Source: Candidatus Ruthia sp. Plio_17_S18
Lineage (GTDB): Bacteria; Pseudomonadota; Gammaproteobacteria; PS1; Pseudothioglobaceae
Direction: 5' to 3'
Assembly (NCBI GenBank): GCA_021730105.1
Contig: CP072538.1
Coordinates: 806,001-870,000 of the forward strand
Length of the DNA: 64,000 bases
The notes under the pieces are model-generated. The model did no database searches. It was not told the origin of the DNA and saw only the letters and a list, made by a program, of their open reading frames with translations. A program made the position numbers and the translations under genes. This document shows positions 37,791-47,149 of this stretch, in pieces. Every line of letters starts with the position of its first letter. Position 1 is the first letter of the stretch.

Positions 37791-38607
37791 CGTCATCACT
37801 TTGCTGTTATTATCCAATATTACTTTGGCTAATATCAACATTGAAAACACACCCATACCTGGTGGCATTGCTGTGGTTGATTTTCAAAGTAACCATTCAA
37901 ACCCAAAGTCTTTTTATAATAATGTTCCTGTCTATACTCAGCATATTAAAGGCCAACACTGGCAAGCATTAATAGGCATACCACTACTTACAAAAGTGGG
38001 AGAAAAATACATCACTATTAAAGGCCTTTCCACTCAAAAAATCACGTTTACAGTGTATAGGCATCACTATAAAGAACAACACATCATCCTCACTGGCAAA
38101 AATAAAAAATACGTCAATCCAAATCTCAAACACATGAAACGAATTAAACGTGAACGCCCTATTTTGTCAAAAGCTAGAAAGCTATTTTCTGAAAAATCTT
38201 TATTTAATGATCAATTTGTTCGACCTGTTAAAGGCGTTGTTACCAGTCCCTTTGGGCTTAAACGCTTTTACAATGAGCAACCACGCCGAGCACACACAGG
38301 GATAGACTTTGCAGGCAATATAGGCACGCCAATACACGCACCAGCAGATGGCAAAGTAATACTCGCAGGGCATTTTTTCTTTAATGGTAATACCGTATTT
38401 ATTGACCATGGACAAGGGTTAATCAGTGTTTATATTCACATGAATAAACACTTGGTTAAACAAGGTCAGCTGGTTAAACAAGGGGATAAAATTGGCACCA
38501 TTGGTCAAACTGGACGCGCCACAGGTCCTCATCTACACTGGGGTGTTTATCTTAATCAAACCACGGTTAGTCCAAATTTATTACTCAGTGTGTCTGATGA
38601 AATCTGA
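37747..38607 (+). CDS. M23-family peptidoglycan endopeptidase
   Basis: About 280 residues: a signal peptide (INVITLLLLSNITLA), an N-terminal beta domain (VVDFQSNHSNPK ... ITIKGLSTQKITFTVYRHHY) and a catalytic LytM domain with intact zinc ligands HTGIDF and HLHW (RRAHTGIDFAGN; GPHLHWGVYLN). It should cleave peptide cross-links in the periplasm. The ATG at 37747 lies inside the xseA remnant; TTG codons at 37768 or 37777 give a more typical signal peptide. Confidence 0.9.
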   Translation: MENYTLILKKLKKINVITLLLLSNITLANINIENTPIPGGIAVVDFQSNHSNPKSFYNNVPVYTQHIKGQHWQALIGIPLLTKVGEKYITIKGLSTQKITFTVYRHHYKEQHIILTGKNKKYVNPNLKHMKRIKRERPILSKARKLFSEKSLFNDQFVRPVKGVVTSPFGLKRFYNEQPRRAHTGIDFAGNIGTPIHAPADGKVILAGHFFFNGNTVFIDHGQGLISVYIHMNKHLVKQGQLVKQGDKIGTIGQTGRATGPHLHWGVYLNQTTVSPNLLLSVSDEI

Positions 38608-39004
38608 TGTGTCTTTATTGCGTAGAATCGGTGCTATATCGTATGATATTTTCTTAGCATTTTCTTTGGTGTTTTTTGTTACTGGCGTTGTTATTATTGT
38701 TTTTTTCAACAAAGAAGTGCCAAATGGTGATGCTTTCTTTTATGTAATAACAATACCAATTACCTATTTATATTTTGCTTGGTCGTGGGTTAAAGGCAGG
38801 CAAACACTGGGCATGAAAGCTTGGAAGTTTCAAATTAAACAAATAAATGGTAATAATATTACCCACAAACAAGCGTTTATTAGACTTATCAGTGCCATCC
38901 CTTCTTTTGCCATTTTTGGTCTAGGATTTTTATATCAATTATTTGACAAAGACAATAGAACAATACATGACAAAATTTCTCACACCATTTTAATAAAAAA
39001 TTGA
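38597..39004 (+). CDS. RDD-family membrane protein
   Basis: From the ATG at 38597 (MKSDVSLLRRIGAISYDIFL), which overlaps the M23 gene by 11 bases, this is a 135-residue protein with three hydrophobic segments, GRQTLGMKAWKFQI and a C-terminal NRTIHDKISHT, matching the RDD domain. Function unknown, possibly transport. Confidence 0.85.
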   Translation: MKSDVSLLRRIGAISYDIFLAFSLVFFVTGVVIIVFFNKEVPNGDAFFYVITIPITYLYFAWSWVKGRQTLGMKAWKFQIKQINGNNITHKQAFIRLISAIPSFAIFGLGFLYQLFDKDNRTIHDKISHTILIKN

Positions 39005-39037
39005 TTTGTATCAATATCACCAATAAAAGACCTGTGC

Positions 39038-39043
39038 TATAAT
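39038..39043 (+). promoter_or_regulatory. extended -10 promoter of the 79-residue membrane gene
   Basis: TGCTATAAT, an extended -10 (TGnTATAAT), lies about 40 bases before the ATG at 39082. An AATTGGAG-like ribosome region (TTGGAG) sits at about 39068. Confidence 0.6.
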
Positions 39044-39081
39044 ATCGCTAATTTATTGTTTAAAATATTGGAGATTAAAAA

Positions 39082-39321
39082 ATGAGTTCAACAGTTGATA
39101 ATAGTGGCGTAAGAGGCAATATGCTTATGTTAAGCACTTTGGTTGTAACCTTGGTATTGCCATTAGCATTAATCGTTCTATCTTATATTGGCATCATCTC
39201 TGGCACGGCTGAATATGTTTCAGCATTTGCAGTCATTGCATCTATGATTTATATTGTTGGCGGCACTATTTGGATGTTCGTCCAAGATTCAAAAGATGGC
39301 GGAGAGCTCTATGATGGCTAA
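39082..39321 (+). CDS. small two-span membrane protein, function unknown
   Basis: A 79-residue protein with two hydrophobic segments (about residues 15-36, LMLSTLVVTLVLPLALIVLS, and 45-66, VSAFAVIASMIYIVGGTIWM) and short polar ends (VQDSKDGGELYDG). It has its own promoter and ribosome site and is followed by a terminator-like hairpin, so it appears to be a real, independently expressed gene. I recognise no family. Confidence 0.7.
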   Translation: MSSTVDNSGVRGNMLMLSTLVVTLVLPLALIVLSYIGIISGTAEYVSAFAVIASMIYIVGGTIWMFVQDSKDGGELYDG

Positions 39322-39363
39322 TATCATCACTCATTAACTTGAGCATCAAAGCCTTTATACAGC

Positions 39364-39708
39364 TTGCTAAAAGGCAGAAAAAAGCCAAATAACTTATTTA
39401 GCTTTTTTTATAATTATCAAATCACAATTATTCTTTTAGCGTTATTAATCACTCTTATTCGTCAAAGTTTTTTGGCTAATAATTTTCCCTTCGTGCTGTA
39501 TGATAAACAGCAAATCATTAACCAAAATATTTCAGTCAATCAAACACTTGATGAACAAAATAATCAGTTATCAATTGAGCTTAAAGCTGAATCAGAAGAC
39601 AATCTGGAAATCTTGGAATCTATTGCTAGATATAAATTTGGATTGCTTAAAAAGGGTGAAAGGTATTATCAAATTAGCCAATCACCCCTCAATCAAAATA
39701 AACCTTAA
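39364..39708 (+). CDS. ftsB: divisome protein FtsB
   Basis: A 114-residue protein with one membrane span (about 17-37, ITIILLALLITLIRQSF) followed by a coiled coil (INQNISVNQTLDEQNNQLSI) and ARYKFGLLKKGERYYQI, as in FtsB. The start is a TTG, and no better start exists before the span. It pairs with FtsL/FtsQ in septal synthesis. ispD follows by 9 bases, as in E. coli. The first codons overlap a strong hairpin. Confidence 0.85.
   Translation: MLKGRKKPNNLFSFFYNYQITIILLALLITLIRQSFLANNFPFVLYDKQQIINQNISVNQTLDEQNNQLSIELKAESEDNLEILESIARYKFGLLKKGERYYQISQSPLNQNKP
39378..39409 (+). terminator. terminator-like hairpin inside the start of ftsB
   Basis: AAAAAAGC (39378-39385) pairs with GCTTTTTT (39401-39408), with an inner AAATAA/TTATTT pairing, and a T-run follows. 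It lies just past the 79-residue gene but overlaps the first codons of ftsB, so it could attenuate ftsB-ispD. Confidence 0.6.
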
Positions 39709-39717
39709 TTAAGAAAA

Positions 39718-40473
39718 ATGCCTAACCATTATTATTTAATCATTCCTGCTAGTGGTGTAGGTGCGCGTATGCACTCTGAAAATGGAAGTCTTGATGAGCA
39801 AACCAAAATTCCCAAACAATATCTAAAATTAGACAATGGATTAACCATACTAGACCAAACGTTAAAAACCCTACTTAGTATTGATCAAATCACAGGCTGT
39901 ATTATTGCCATTGCAAATAAAGACCATCTGTTTGTTAAATCAGTGTTTAACAAACACCCAAAATTATTAACCACAGTCATTGGTGGCAAAGAGCGTATGC
40001 ATTCTGTTCTTAATGCGCTTAAAGCACTCACAGATTTTGCCAAAGACGATGATTGGGTATTGGTTCACGATAGCGCCCGCCCCTGTATTAAGGCATCAAA
40101 AATAATTAATTTAATGAACCAGCTCAAGCACCATGCAACTGGTGGATTGCTTGCAAACAAAGTAGTTGAAACTATTAAACAAGCCAATGGCAATATTGCT
40201 AATACTACCATTGACAGATCAAACCTTTGGCAAGCCCAAACGCCACAAATGTATCGCTTTGGTATATTATTCAAAGCCTTAAATACTGCCATCAATGATG
40301 GCATCAATATTACCGATGAAGCTAGTGCTATTGAATATTTAGGGCTTGAGTCAATTTTGATTAAATCCAGCAAAAGTAATATAAAAATTACCAATCCAGA
40401 AGACTTGGCACTGGCAAATTTTTACTTGACACATCAAAAAAAAAGCCTTAAAAATAAAACCTATGGCGTATAA
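39718..40473 (+). CDS. ispD: 2-C-methyl-D-erythritol 4-phosphate cytidylyltransferase
   Basis: A 251-residue enzyme of the MEP isoprenoid pathway: the nucleotide-binding start YYLIIPASGVGARMHSENG, KIPKQYLKL, VLVHDSARPCIKA and LWQAQTPQMYRFGIL. It makes CDP-methylerythritol. Slightly long for IspD, with an insert after the GxGxRM motif. Its pathway partner ispF lies about 3 kb downstream beyond decayed transporter genes. Confidence 0.95.
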   Translation: MPNHYYLIIPASGVGARMHSENGSLDEQTKIPKQYLKLDNGLTILDQTLKTLLSIDQITGCIIAIANKDHLFVKSVFNKHPKLLTTVIGGKERMHSVLNALKALTDFAKDDDWVLVHDSARPCIKASKIINLMNQLKHHATGGLLANKVVETIKQANGNIANTTIDRSNLWQAQTPQMYRFGILFKALNTAINDGINITDEASAIEYLGLESILIKSSKSNIKITNPEDLALANFYLTHQKKSLKNKTYGV

Positions 40474-40522
40474 ATTAAATTATTGGTCTTGTTCCAGAGT
40501 GGTTAACTTTTAATGATTCTAA

Positions 40523-40895
40523 CTAGGTTTTTTCATTTTCTTTATCACTTTGCTTTTCCAGTGAAATAGTTGCCGTATTAATTGTAACAGAGATAATCAT
40601 TCCAGTAAGCATCACTCTCAATGCAATCAATACCGAAAGTGCTTTAGATATTTTCTTTAGCGGTCAAATATCACCATAACCAACCAGTAGTTATTGCAGT
40701 AATGAATGACCAATAAAACCAACCCCATTGCAATGTGTAGCCATCAGGCAATTCAATGGCAACAATATCTGTGCGTATTCGGCTCAACAAAGTGCTGGCT
40801 AATTCGTCAGGATATGGTTCGCATTGCGCCTTAATCACAAAAATTAGATTTTCAGTTTGTATTTGCCCAATCACGCCATATCGCGAGAAATCCAT
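40523..40895 (-). pseudogene. potassium-channel (Ion_trans_2) remnant
   Basis: The frame from 40895 gives YTLQWGWFYWSFITAITTG, then shifts: the pore filter GYGDI is in the next frame, followed by a TGA and PLKKISKALSVLIALRVMLT to a TAG at 40523. This is the pore loop and last helix of a two-span potassium-channel domain. The N-terminal portion is gone; the piece abuts the RND remnant, suggesting a deletion joined them. Confidence 0.72.
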
Positions 40896-42810
40896 TTGTC
40901 ACTTGAACAATTGGCAACGTTTTTCAAGTTATTGAACTTAATTTCAATATCATTAATTGATGCGCTTGTTGTTTTCGGACGACGAGCGATAATAGGAATA
41001 AGATTATCACTTTCACGATACACGCCCACACGCTCTACTAAATAATGTCCCGCTAAAGCATCTGCCAAATTTTTTCTAGAAATAACTAGCACGACGATCT
41101 TTGTTTTCCGAATAAATGGATTCAATAATACCAACTGATTCACCAAATGACGTAAAACTTTAGGATCAGACCCTCTAAATTCAGCTTCAATGGCAGAGCT
41201 ACCACCCTGCCCCAAAACAAAACGCCAAACCTTTGCATCTGCATCAGGGTAATTTTAATATAACTCTGAATTTTCGGCATCATCGTATCAATTTTATTAT
41301 AGTCAGCAACTTTCACTAGGAATTGACCATAAGAACTGTTAGGCGACTTAGGTCCGTAAGTGAGCATATAGCGAATACCACCCTGCCCAACTAAGGTTTG
41401 CACAGCATTTACATTATCCATATTGCGAATATAAACCTCAATTTCCTTCATATCACTGTCAGTACGTGCTATACGAGTCCCTTCTGGTAGCCAATAATAA
41501 ACAACCAGCTGTGGTGTGGTTGAACGAGGGAAAGATCCTTTGCGTCATAAATTGTGCACCCCAAGCAGAAATACCCAATAATCCCAGAGCAGCAATGATA
41601 ATCAGCCAACTATAATGTAGCGCACACCTTGCATTTTTTTTTATAGTGGCGATAAAATACACTGTCTTTGTTTGCCTTGGTGTGCTTGCTAGGTTCAGAA
41701 AACAACAAGTAACAACTCAACGGTGTTATGCTAATAGCAAAAACCCAACTAAACAATAAGGTTATTAATATTACCCAAAACAGGGCATTGGTGTACTCTG
41801 CTGTCTGCCCTGATGCAAAACCAATCGGTGCAAATACAATAATACCCACAAGCGTTCCACCCAACAAAGGCCACTGGGTTTGGTTCACTATTTTTTTTGC
41901 AATCTCAATTTTCTTAACACCACGTTGCACGCTTACTAGAATACCTTCAGTAACTACAATAGCATTATCCACCATCACCCCTAATGCAATCCTATGGAAA
42001 TTCGATGCATAGGAATATTTATTAAATTCATGATTAGCAAGGTGGCAAGCAATCGTTAAAATAAACAAGATAACAATAATCAAAGCTGCCAATACATTAA
42101 TAACAAAATTATCAACCGACGCCTCAACAACCTGGACTGGATTATAATAAGTAGAGACCTCCATACCCAAAGGTCTGCGGCTTTTTGCGTCAAGAATTTT
42201 TTGATCAACTGTCTTACCTATGACAACCACGTTGCCATCAGTAATATTTGACACCCCTAAAGCAATAGCTAGCTTACCATTGTAGCGAATAATAAAAATT
42301 GCCTCTTTCTGTACGCCCAACAATTAACCTTGCCCCACGCCACGCCTTCAATCTGCAAAATTTCTTTTTACAATTCTTTTGCATATATTTTTCATTCTGC
42401 ATGGCTGTAATCATCGCCAGTAATAAAATAGTACAGTCCATAAAGATCCCCAAAATCATAATTCACCAAAGGTGTCTCAGCTGCCTGTGGTAAAGAGGCT
42501 TTTGCATCATCTATTTTATTGCACATTTTTGCCCAAACAGTTTTCAAAGTTGCCTTATCCTTGGAGAATTCGTATTTAATTTCCTGAAGTTGTTGTAACG
42601 CTCTTTTCAAAGGCTCTGAAACCTCCTTGGCAACTTCCTCAGGACTGGCGCCCCTGGATAAGATGTAAATATCAAAGACTGACTGATGGTAAATTCAGGG
42701 TCTTCAAATCGTGGCATTGTCTGATATGCATTCCAACCACTAAACAAAGACAGCGGCATAACAACACTACAAAGGAGTTTGTTTTTTATGGAAAATTCTG
42801 CAATATTCAT
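40884..42810 (-). pseudogene. RND multidrug-efflux permease (AcrB/HME type), shattered
   Basis: Collinear fragments in changing frames: SIKNKLLCSVVMPLSLFSGW and TMPRFEDPEFTISQSLIFTS at the 5' end, then DFGDLYGLYYFITGDDYSH, GVMVDNAIVVTEGILV with the transmembrane block PLLGGTLVGIIVFAPIGFAS and WVFAISITPLSCYLL, and later SSAIEAEFRGSDPKVLRHLV. These follow the order of an RND pump, but only about 1.9 kb of the usual 3.1 kb remains, with at least six frame breaks. It neighbours an equally broken membrane-fusion gene upstream. Confidence 0.92.
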
Positions 42811-42826
42811 CGCCAGCCTTGATGAG

Positions 42827-43290
42827 TTATTTAGATAAAGGGCATACTTTCATTCCTTCTGAAAAAAAAGAAACACCAACAGCAACAATTACTTCCCCTA
42901 ATTGCAGCCCACTGGATACACTCAAAACAACACCAACATCATCTTCAATGGTAATATTTCTCCTACTCACAAGCATTGTTTTTTTATCCACTACCCAGAC
43001 ATACTTCTGCTCACCATCTATAGCAATAGCTGTTAGTGGTATGCCTATTTTGGGTATTTTAGAGGCTATTTCTTCAGGGTCTTTAAACCATATAGTGGCA
43101 CTCATCCCTAGCAAAATGTTCAAATCCTCAGGCACAGTAAAAGAAAAAGTAACCTCATAGGTCTGGGGAGTAACGTCAGCGTATAGTGTCACTTCTTTAA
43201 ACAGAACTGGAATTCGACGCTCAGGAGAAACACTTAGTATCAAATATGAATGTTGTATTAGACTCTTTTTATCTCTTGTTTTGGCAATAA
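42827..43290 (-). pseudogene. RND efflux periplasmic adaptor, C-terminal remnant
   Basis: The open part (43243-42827) reads SPERRIPVLFKEVTLYADVT, TYEVTFSFTVPEDLNILLGM and QKYVWVVDKKTMLVSRRNIT, the beta-barrel and proximal domains of an AcrA/MexA-type adaptor. The N-terminal half with the lipoyl and coiled-coil parts is missing; only a few matching residues (LIQHSYLI) extend to about 43290. It sits 16 bases before the pump remnant, as in an acrAB-type operon. Confidence 0.85.
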
Positions 43291-43546
43291 TTGTCCTAAT
43301 ACATCATATTTCGGCTAGGATTATACCAAAAAAACCAGTTCTATCACTTCAAAAAATACATAATACAAATAAGCTTAGGTACTATGTATTTTTCAATGCT
43401 AATAGCAAACATTGCCACGTTAGCCAGCTTAATTATGTTTGTTTTTTAATATGTAACACTGTTAGTGAATTTTTAAAAAATTTAAGGGCTAAATCTTAAT
43501 CATAAAACATTAAAATGAAGGTTTGACAAAAAGCATTCATTTAATA

Positions 43547-44017
43547 ATGAAAATCAAAACTGGACTAGGACAAGACTCACATGCATTTTGTGGTACAAAC
43601 AAGCCACTTGTTTTGGCAGGTGTTGCGTTTGATTATCCAAAAGGTCTTAATGCTAATAGTGATGGTGATGTAGTCTTGCATTCAATCACAAATGCAATTT
43701 CTTCTATTACTGGAGTTAACGTATTGGGCGCTAAAGCAGATGCTTTATGCAAGCAAGGCGTGGTTGATAGTGTTGAGTATTTGAAATTGGCATTTAATGA
43801 TTTGAAGCATTGGAAAATTCAACATATTGCTATTGCTATTGAGTGCTTACATCCTAAAATTTCACCCATGATTGAAAAAATGAAGTTTAGTATTTCTAAA
43901 TTGTTGTATATTGCATTCGAAGATGTGGGCATTACCGCCACTACTGGCGAGGAGCTAACTGAATTTGGAAAAGGTAATGGTATTCAGGTTTTGAGTATTA
44001 TTACGGTAACAAAATAA
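43547..44017 (+). CDS. ispF: 2-C-methyl-D-erythritol 2,4-cyclodiphosphate synthase, divergent
   Basis: A 156-residue protein from the ATG at 43547 (MKIKTGLGQDSHAF). The zinc ligands appear present: the DSH motif near the start and the His in NSDGDVVLHSITNAIS. ITATTGEELTEFGKGNGIQV is close to the IspF C-terminus. The middle (VNVLGAKADALCKQGVVDSV) departs from the common IspF pattern, giving the GxGQDSH-type variant. It closes the ring to form MEcPP. It precedes murC with a one-base overlap. Confidence 0.85.
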   Translation: MKIKTGLGQDSHAFCGTNKPLVLAGVAFDYPKGLNANSDGDVVLHSITNAISSITGVNVLGAKADALCKQGVVDSVEYLKLAFNDLKHWKIQHIAIAIECLHPKISPMIEKMKFSISKLLYIAFEDVGITATTGEELTEFGKGNGIQVLSIITVTK

Positions 44018-45426
44018 TGAAAGATTTGCGTATGGTGTTTAAGTCTAGAATGCATAATATTCATTTTGTTGGTATTGGTGGTTCAGGCATGAGTGGCATT
44101 GCTGAAGTACTTCATAACCTTGGTTATAACGTGTCTGGTTCGGACATGAAGCTCAACAAAATCACTGATAGATTGGAAGAAATGGGTTGCAAAATTTATC
44201 ATAAACATCATCAAAATAATATAAAAAACGCACAAGCAATCGTTGTATCTAGTGCGATTAAAGATAACAATCCAGAAGCAATCAAGGCACATCAACTTAA
44301 CATTCCAATTGTACCTCGCGCAGAGATGCTGGCAGAATTAATGCGCTTTAGATTTGGCATCGCGATTGCAGGCACCCACGGCAAAACAACAACTACCAGT
44401 ATTATCACTCACATACTCAATACGGCTGAACTTGACCCAACCTATATTATTGGTGGGATATTAAATTCAAGCGGAATTAATGCCAAACTAGGTGAAAGTG
44501 ATTATTTAATTGCTGAAGCGGATGAGTCTGATGCTTCATTCTTACACTTACAACCCATGTTGAGCGTTATAACCAACGTTGATTATGACCATATGGCAAC
44601 TTATGACAACGACTACCAAAACCTAAAAAATGCCTTTGTCAGTTTTAGTGCTAATTTACCATTTTATGGCACGTGTGTTATGTGCATAGATGATGAGGGT
44701 GTGAATGAAATATTGAACGATATTCATCGTCCAATTATCACTTATGGTTTTAAAGATGGTGCTGATATTCAAGCCATTAATGTAGAGCAAGTTGATATGC
44801 AAATGCACTTTGATGTTATTTATGACAAATATACAAAGCCATTCCCTATTAAGTTAAATCTAATTGGCAGACATAATATTCTTAATACATTAGCGGCGCT
44901 TGGTATTTGCTGTGAGCTTGATATTGAAATTAACGTTATTCAAAAAGCATTGGCTAATTTTTCTGGTGTTGCTAGACGACTTGACCATCATGGAAAATTA
45001 AATATCAACAATGCCCAAGTGTCTTTGTTTGATGATTATGGTCATCATCCAAAAGAAATTAGTGCTGTGTTCGAGTCTCTTAAAGACACTTATCAAGACA
45101 GGCGTTTGGTGGTTATTTTCCAACCACACCGCTATTCTCGTACTCGTGATTTGTTTGATGATTTTGCTCGCACACTCAGTAGCGTTTATGCCCTCATATT
45201 GCTAGACATATACCCAGCCCAAGAAAAACCCATTGCCCACATTAATTCTTCTACCTTGGCTAATGCCATTAGAAAGCGCTCTGGCTTAGATCCAGTGGTG
45301 ATAAAAAACCCACAAGAAATTTTAACTGTACTGCCTAACATTGTTAATAACAACGATGTATTATTAACCTTAGGGGCGGGCGATATTCACACGCTGCCTG
45401 ATTTGCTAAAATCCAACTATGCTTAA
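44017..45426 (+). CDS. murC: UDP-N-acetylmuramate-L-alanine ligase
   Basis: A 469-residue Mur ligase: NIHFVGIGGSGMSGIAEVLH, the P-loop AGTHGKTTTTSII, EADESDASFLHL, FDDYGHHPKEISAV and FQPHRYSRTRDLFDDF. It adds L-Ala to UDP-MurNAc. It is in the order murC-murB-ddl-ftsQ. Confidence 0.97.
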   Translation: MKDLRMVFKSRMHNIHFVGIGGSGMSGIAEVLHNLGYNVSGSDMKLNKITDRLEEMGCKIYHKHHQNNIKNAQAIVVSSAIKDNNPEAIKAHQLNIPIVPRAEMLAELMRFRFGIAIAGTHGKTTTTSIITHILNTAELDPTYIIGGILNSSGINAKLGESDYLIAEADESDASFLHLQPMLSVITNVDYDHMATYDNDYQNLKNAFVSFSANLPFYGTCVMCIDDEGVNEILNDIHRPIITYGFKDGADIQAINVEQVDMQMHFDVIYDKYTKPFPIKLNLIGRHNILNTLAALGICCELDIEINVIQKALANFSGVARRLDHHGKLNINNAQVSLFDDYGHHPKEISAVFESLKDTYQDRRLVVIFQPHRYSRTRDLFDDFARTLSSVYALILLDIYPAQEKPIAHINSSTLANAIRKRSGLDPVVIKNPQEILTVLPNIVNNNDVLLTLGAGDIHTLPDLLKSNYA

Positions 45427-45437
45427 GGATAACTAGT

Positions 45438-46271
45438 TTGCTATTGCATAACGAACCTATGAGTTTGCACTGTTCATTTAGAACAGGTGGATTAGCGAAA
45501 GATTTTTTTACCCCTAATAATGTCTCTGACTTATCTAATTTTCTAAAAACCAATACCAAGTCATTGTTATTTTTAGGATTTGGTAGTAATTTAATTGTGC
45601 ATGACCAAGGTTTTGAAGGTGTCGTGATAAAACTAAGCAACCTAAAACAAACAAAAATTGAAAAAAATACACTTTGGGTTGAGGCAGGCACAACACTAGC
45701 AAAACTATCCAGATTGTGCCATGCAAACCATTTATACGGTGGTGAGTTCTTGTCCGCCATTCCAGGCACTGTTGGCGGAGCACTGATGATGAATGCAGGT
45801 GCATTTGGTTCTGAATTCTGGCAATACGTTATTAGTGTGACCACTATTCACCAATCAGGCATTATATCCAAACGAATGAAAGATGATTTTGATATTGGGT
45901 ATCGACATGTTCATGCTCAGTACGCCAATGAATACTTTATTGATGCAACATTAGCATTTAATCAAAAAGAACCTCAACAAGATATCAATCAATTAATAAA
46001 TAAACGCAATCAATACCAGCCAATTGGCAAGGCAAGTTGTGGCAGTGTGTTTAAAAATCCAAAAAATAATTTTGCAGCAAAGATAATTGAACAAAGCCAA
46101 TTAAAAGGCGTTTGTATAGGTGGTGCTTGCGTATCAAACAAGCACGCTAATTTTATTATCAATCAAAATAAAGCTAGTAGCGCTGACATTATAAATTTAA
46201 TTACCCACATTCAACAAACCGTAAAATCAAACTTTAATATTGATTTAGAGTTAGAGTTGGTGATTAAATGA
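45438..46271 (+). CDS. murB: UDP-N-acetylenolpyruvoylglucosamine reductase
   Basis: A 277-residue FAD enzyme with the start SLHCSFRTGGLAKDFF, FLGFGSNLIVHDQGF, LSAIPGTVGGALMMNAGAFG and the catalytic-serine region ASCGSVFKNP. It reduces the enolpyruvyl group to make UDP-MurNAc. It begins with TTG at 45438, 11 bases after murC, and overlaps ddl by 4 bases. It is of the short type II class. Confidence 0.95.
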   Translation: MLLHNEPMSLHCSFRTGGLAKDFFTPNNVSDLSNFLKTNTKSLLFLGFGSNLIVHDQGFEGVVIKLSNLKQTKIEKNTLWVEAGTTLAKLSRLCHANHLYGGEFLSAIPGTVGGALMMNAGAFGSEFWQYVISVTTIHQSGIISKRMKDDFDIGYRHVHAQYANEYFIDATLAFNQKEPQQDINQLINKRNQYQPIGKASCGSVFKNPKNNFAAKIIEQSQLKGVCIGGACVSNKHANFIINQNKASSADIINLITHIQQTVKSNFNIDLELELVIK

Positions 46272-47149
46272 TTGCAGTGCTAATGGGTGGAAATTCAGCA
46301 GAAAGAGCGGTTTCTCTCAAGAGTGGTGAGGCTGTTTATCAAGCGCTAATCAGCCAAAATATTGATTGCTTTAAATTTGATTGGTACAAAGATAACTTAT
46401 CGAAACTTTGGCAGCAAGAATTTAACCAAGCCTTTATTGTTCTACATGGTCGTGGTGGTGAAGACGGCTATATTCAAAAACAATTAGAAAACCGAAGCAT
46501 TCGTTATACAGGGTCTGACTCAAATGCTAGCCATAATGGCATGGATAAAGCGCGTACTAAAATGATTTGGAAACAGCATAACTTCACACTTTCACCCTCT
46601 ATTATTGCAAGTATCAATCAACCCATTGAGCCTATTGATTTCCCACTGCCTTGGGCGGTTAAACCCACCATAGAAGGCTCTAGCATTGGCATTAGTAAAG
46701 TTGATAGTCAAATACAATTAGATGATGCACTAACGCTTGCTTGGCAATATAACTCACATGCTTTAGTTGAGCAATGGATTGAAGGCGATGAATACACAGT
46801 GGCAATTTTGGGCGATAAAGCCTTGCCCGTTGTGAAAATTATAACTGATGAAGGTTTTTACGATTATGAATCAAAATACCACTCGAATGAGACCCAATAC
46901 TCATGTCCTTGTGATTTAAACTCGTCTCAAGAACAAGCATTACAAGACATTGCGCTTAAAGCATTCTTTGCCATTAACGCTAAAGGATGGGGGCGAGTGG
47001 ATTTTATGATTAATCAACATAACAAACCTTATTTATTAGAGATTAATACCGTTCCAGGCATGACATCACACTCATTGGTACCCATGGCAGCAAAAGCAAT
47101 GGGCATGAGTTTTGATGGGTTGGTCGTGGCAATTATTGATGAAATATAA
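46268..47149 (+). CDS. ddl: D-alanine-D-alanine ligase
   Basis: A 293-residue ATP-grasp ligase: VLMGGNSAERAVSLKSGEAV, VLHGRGGEDGYIQKQLE, VKPTIEGSSIGISKV, the metal-binding LLEINTVPGMTSHSLVP. It joins two D-Ala for peptidoglycan precursors. It overlaps the ftsQ frame by 11 bases. Confidence 0.97.
   Translation: MIAVLMGGNSAERAVSLKSGEAVYQALISQNIDCFKFDWYKDNLSKLWQQEFNQAFIVLHGRGGEDGYIQKQLENRSIRYTGSDSNASHNGMDKARTKMIWKQHNFTLSPSIIASINQPIEPIDFPLPWAVKPTIEGSSIGISKVDSQIQLDDALTLAWQYNSHALVEQWIEGDEYTVAILGDKALPVVKIITDEGFYDYESKYHSNETQYSCPCDLNSSQEQALQDIALKAFFAINAKGWGRVDFMINQHNKPYLLEINTVPGMTSHSLVPMAAKAMGMSFDGLVVAIIDEI

Noticed and set aside
40488..40520. tRNA-Ser-like D-arm text (CCAGAGTGGTTAAC) after ispD
   Set aside because: No acceptor stem, anticodon arm or T-arm can be formed around it; it appears to be coincidence.
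45344..45844. Minus-strand 166-codon ORF opposite murB
   Set aside because: murB is clearly the coding strand with family motifs; the antisense frame has no recognisable features.
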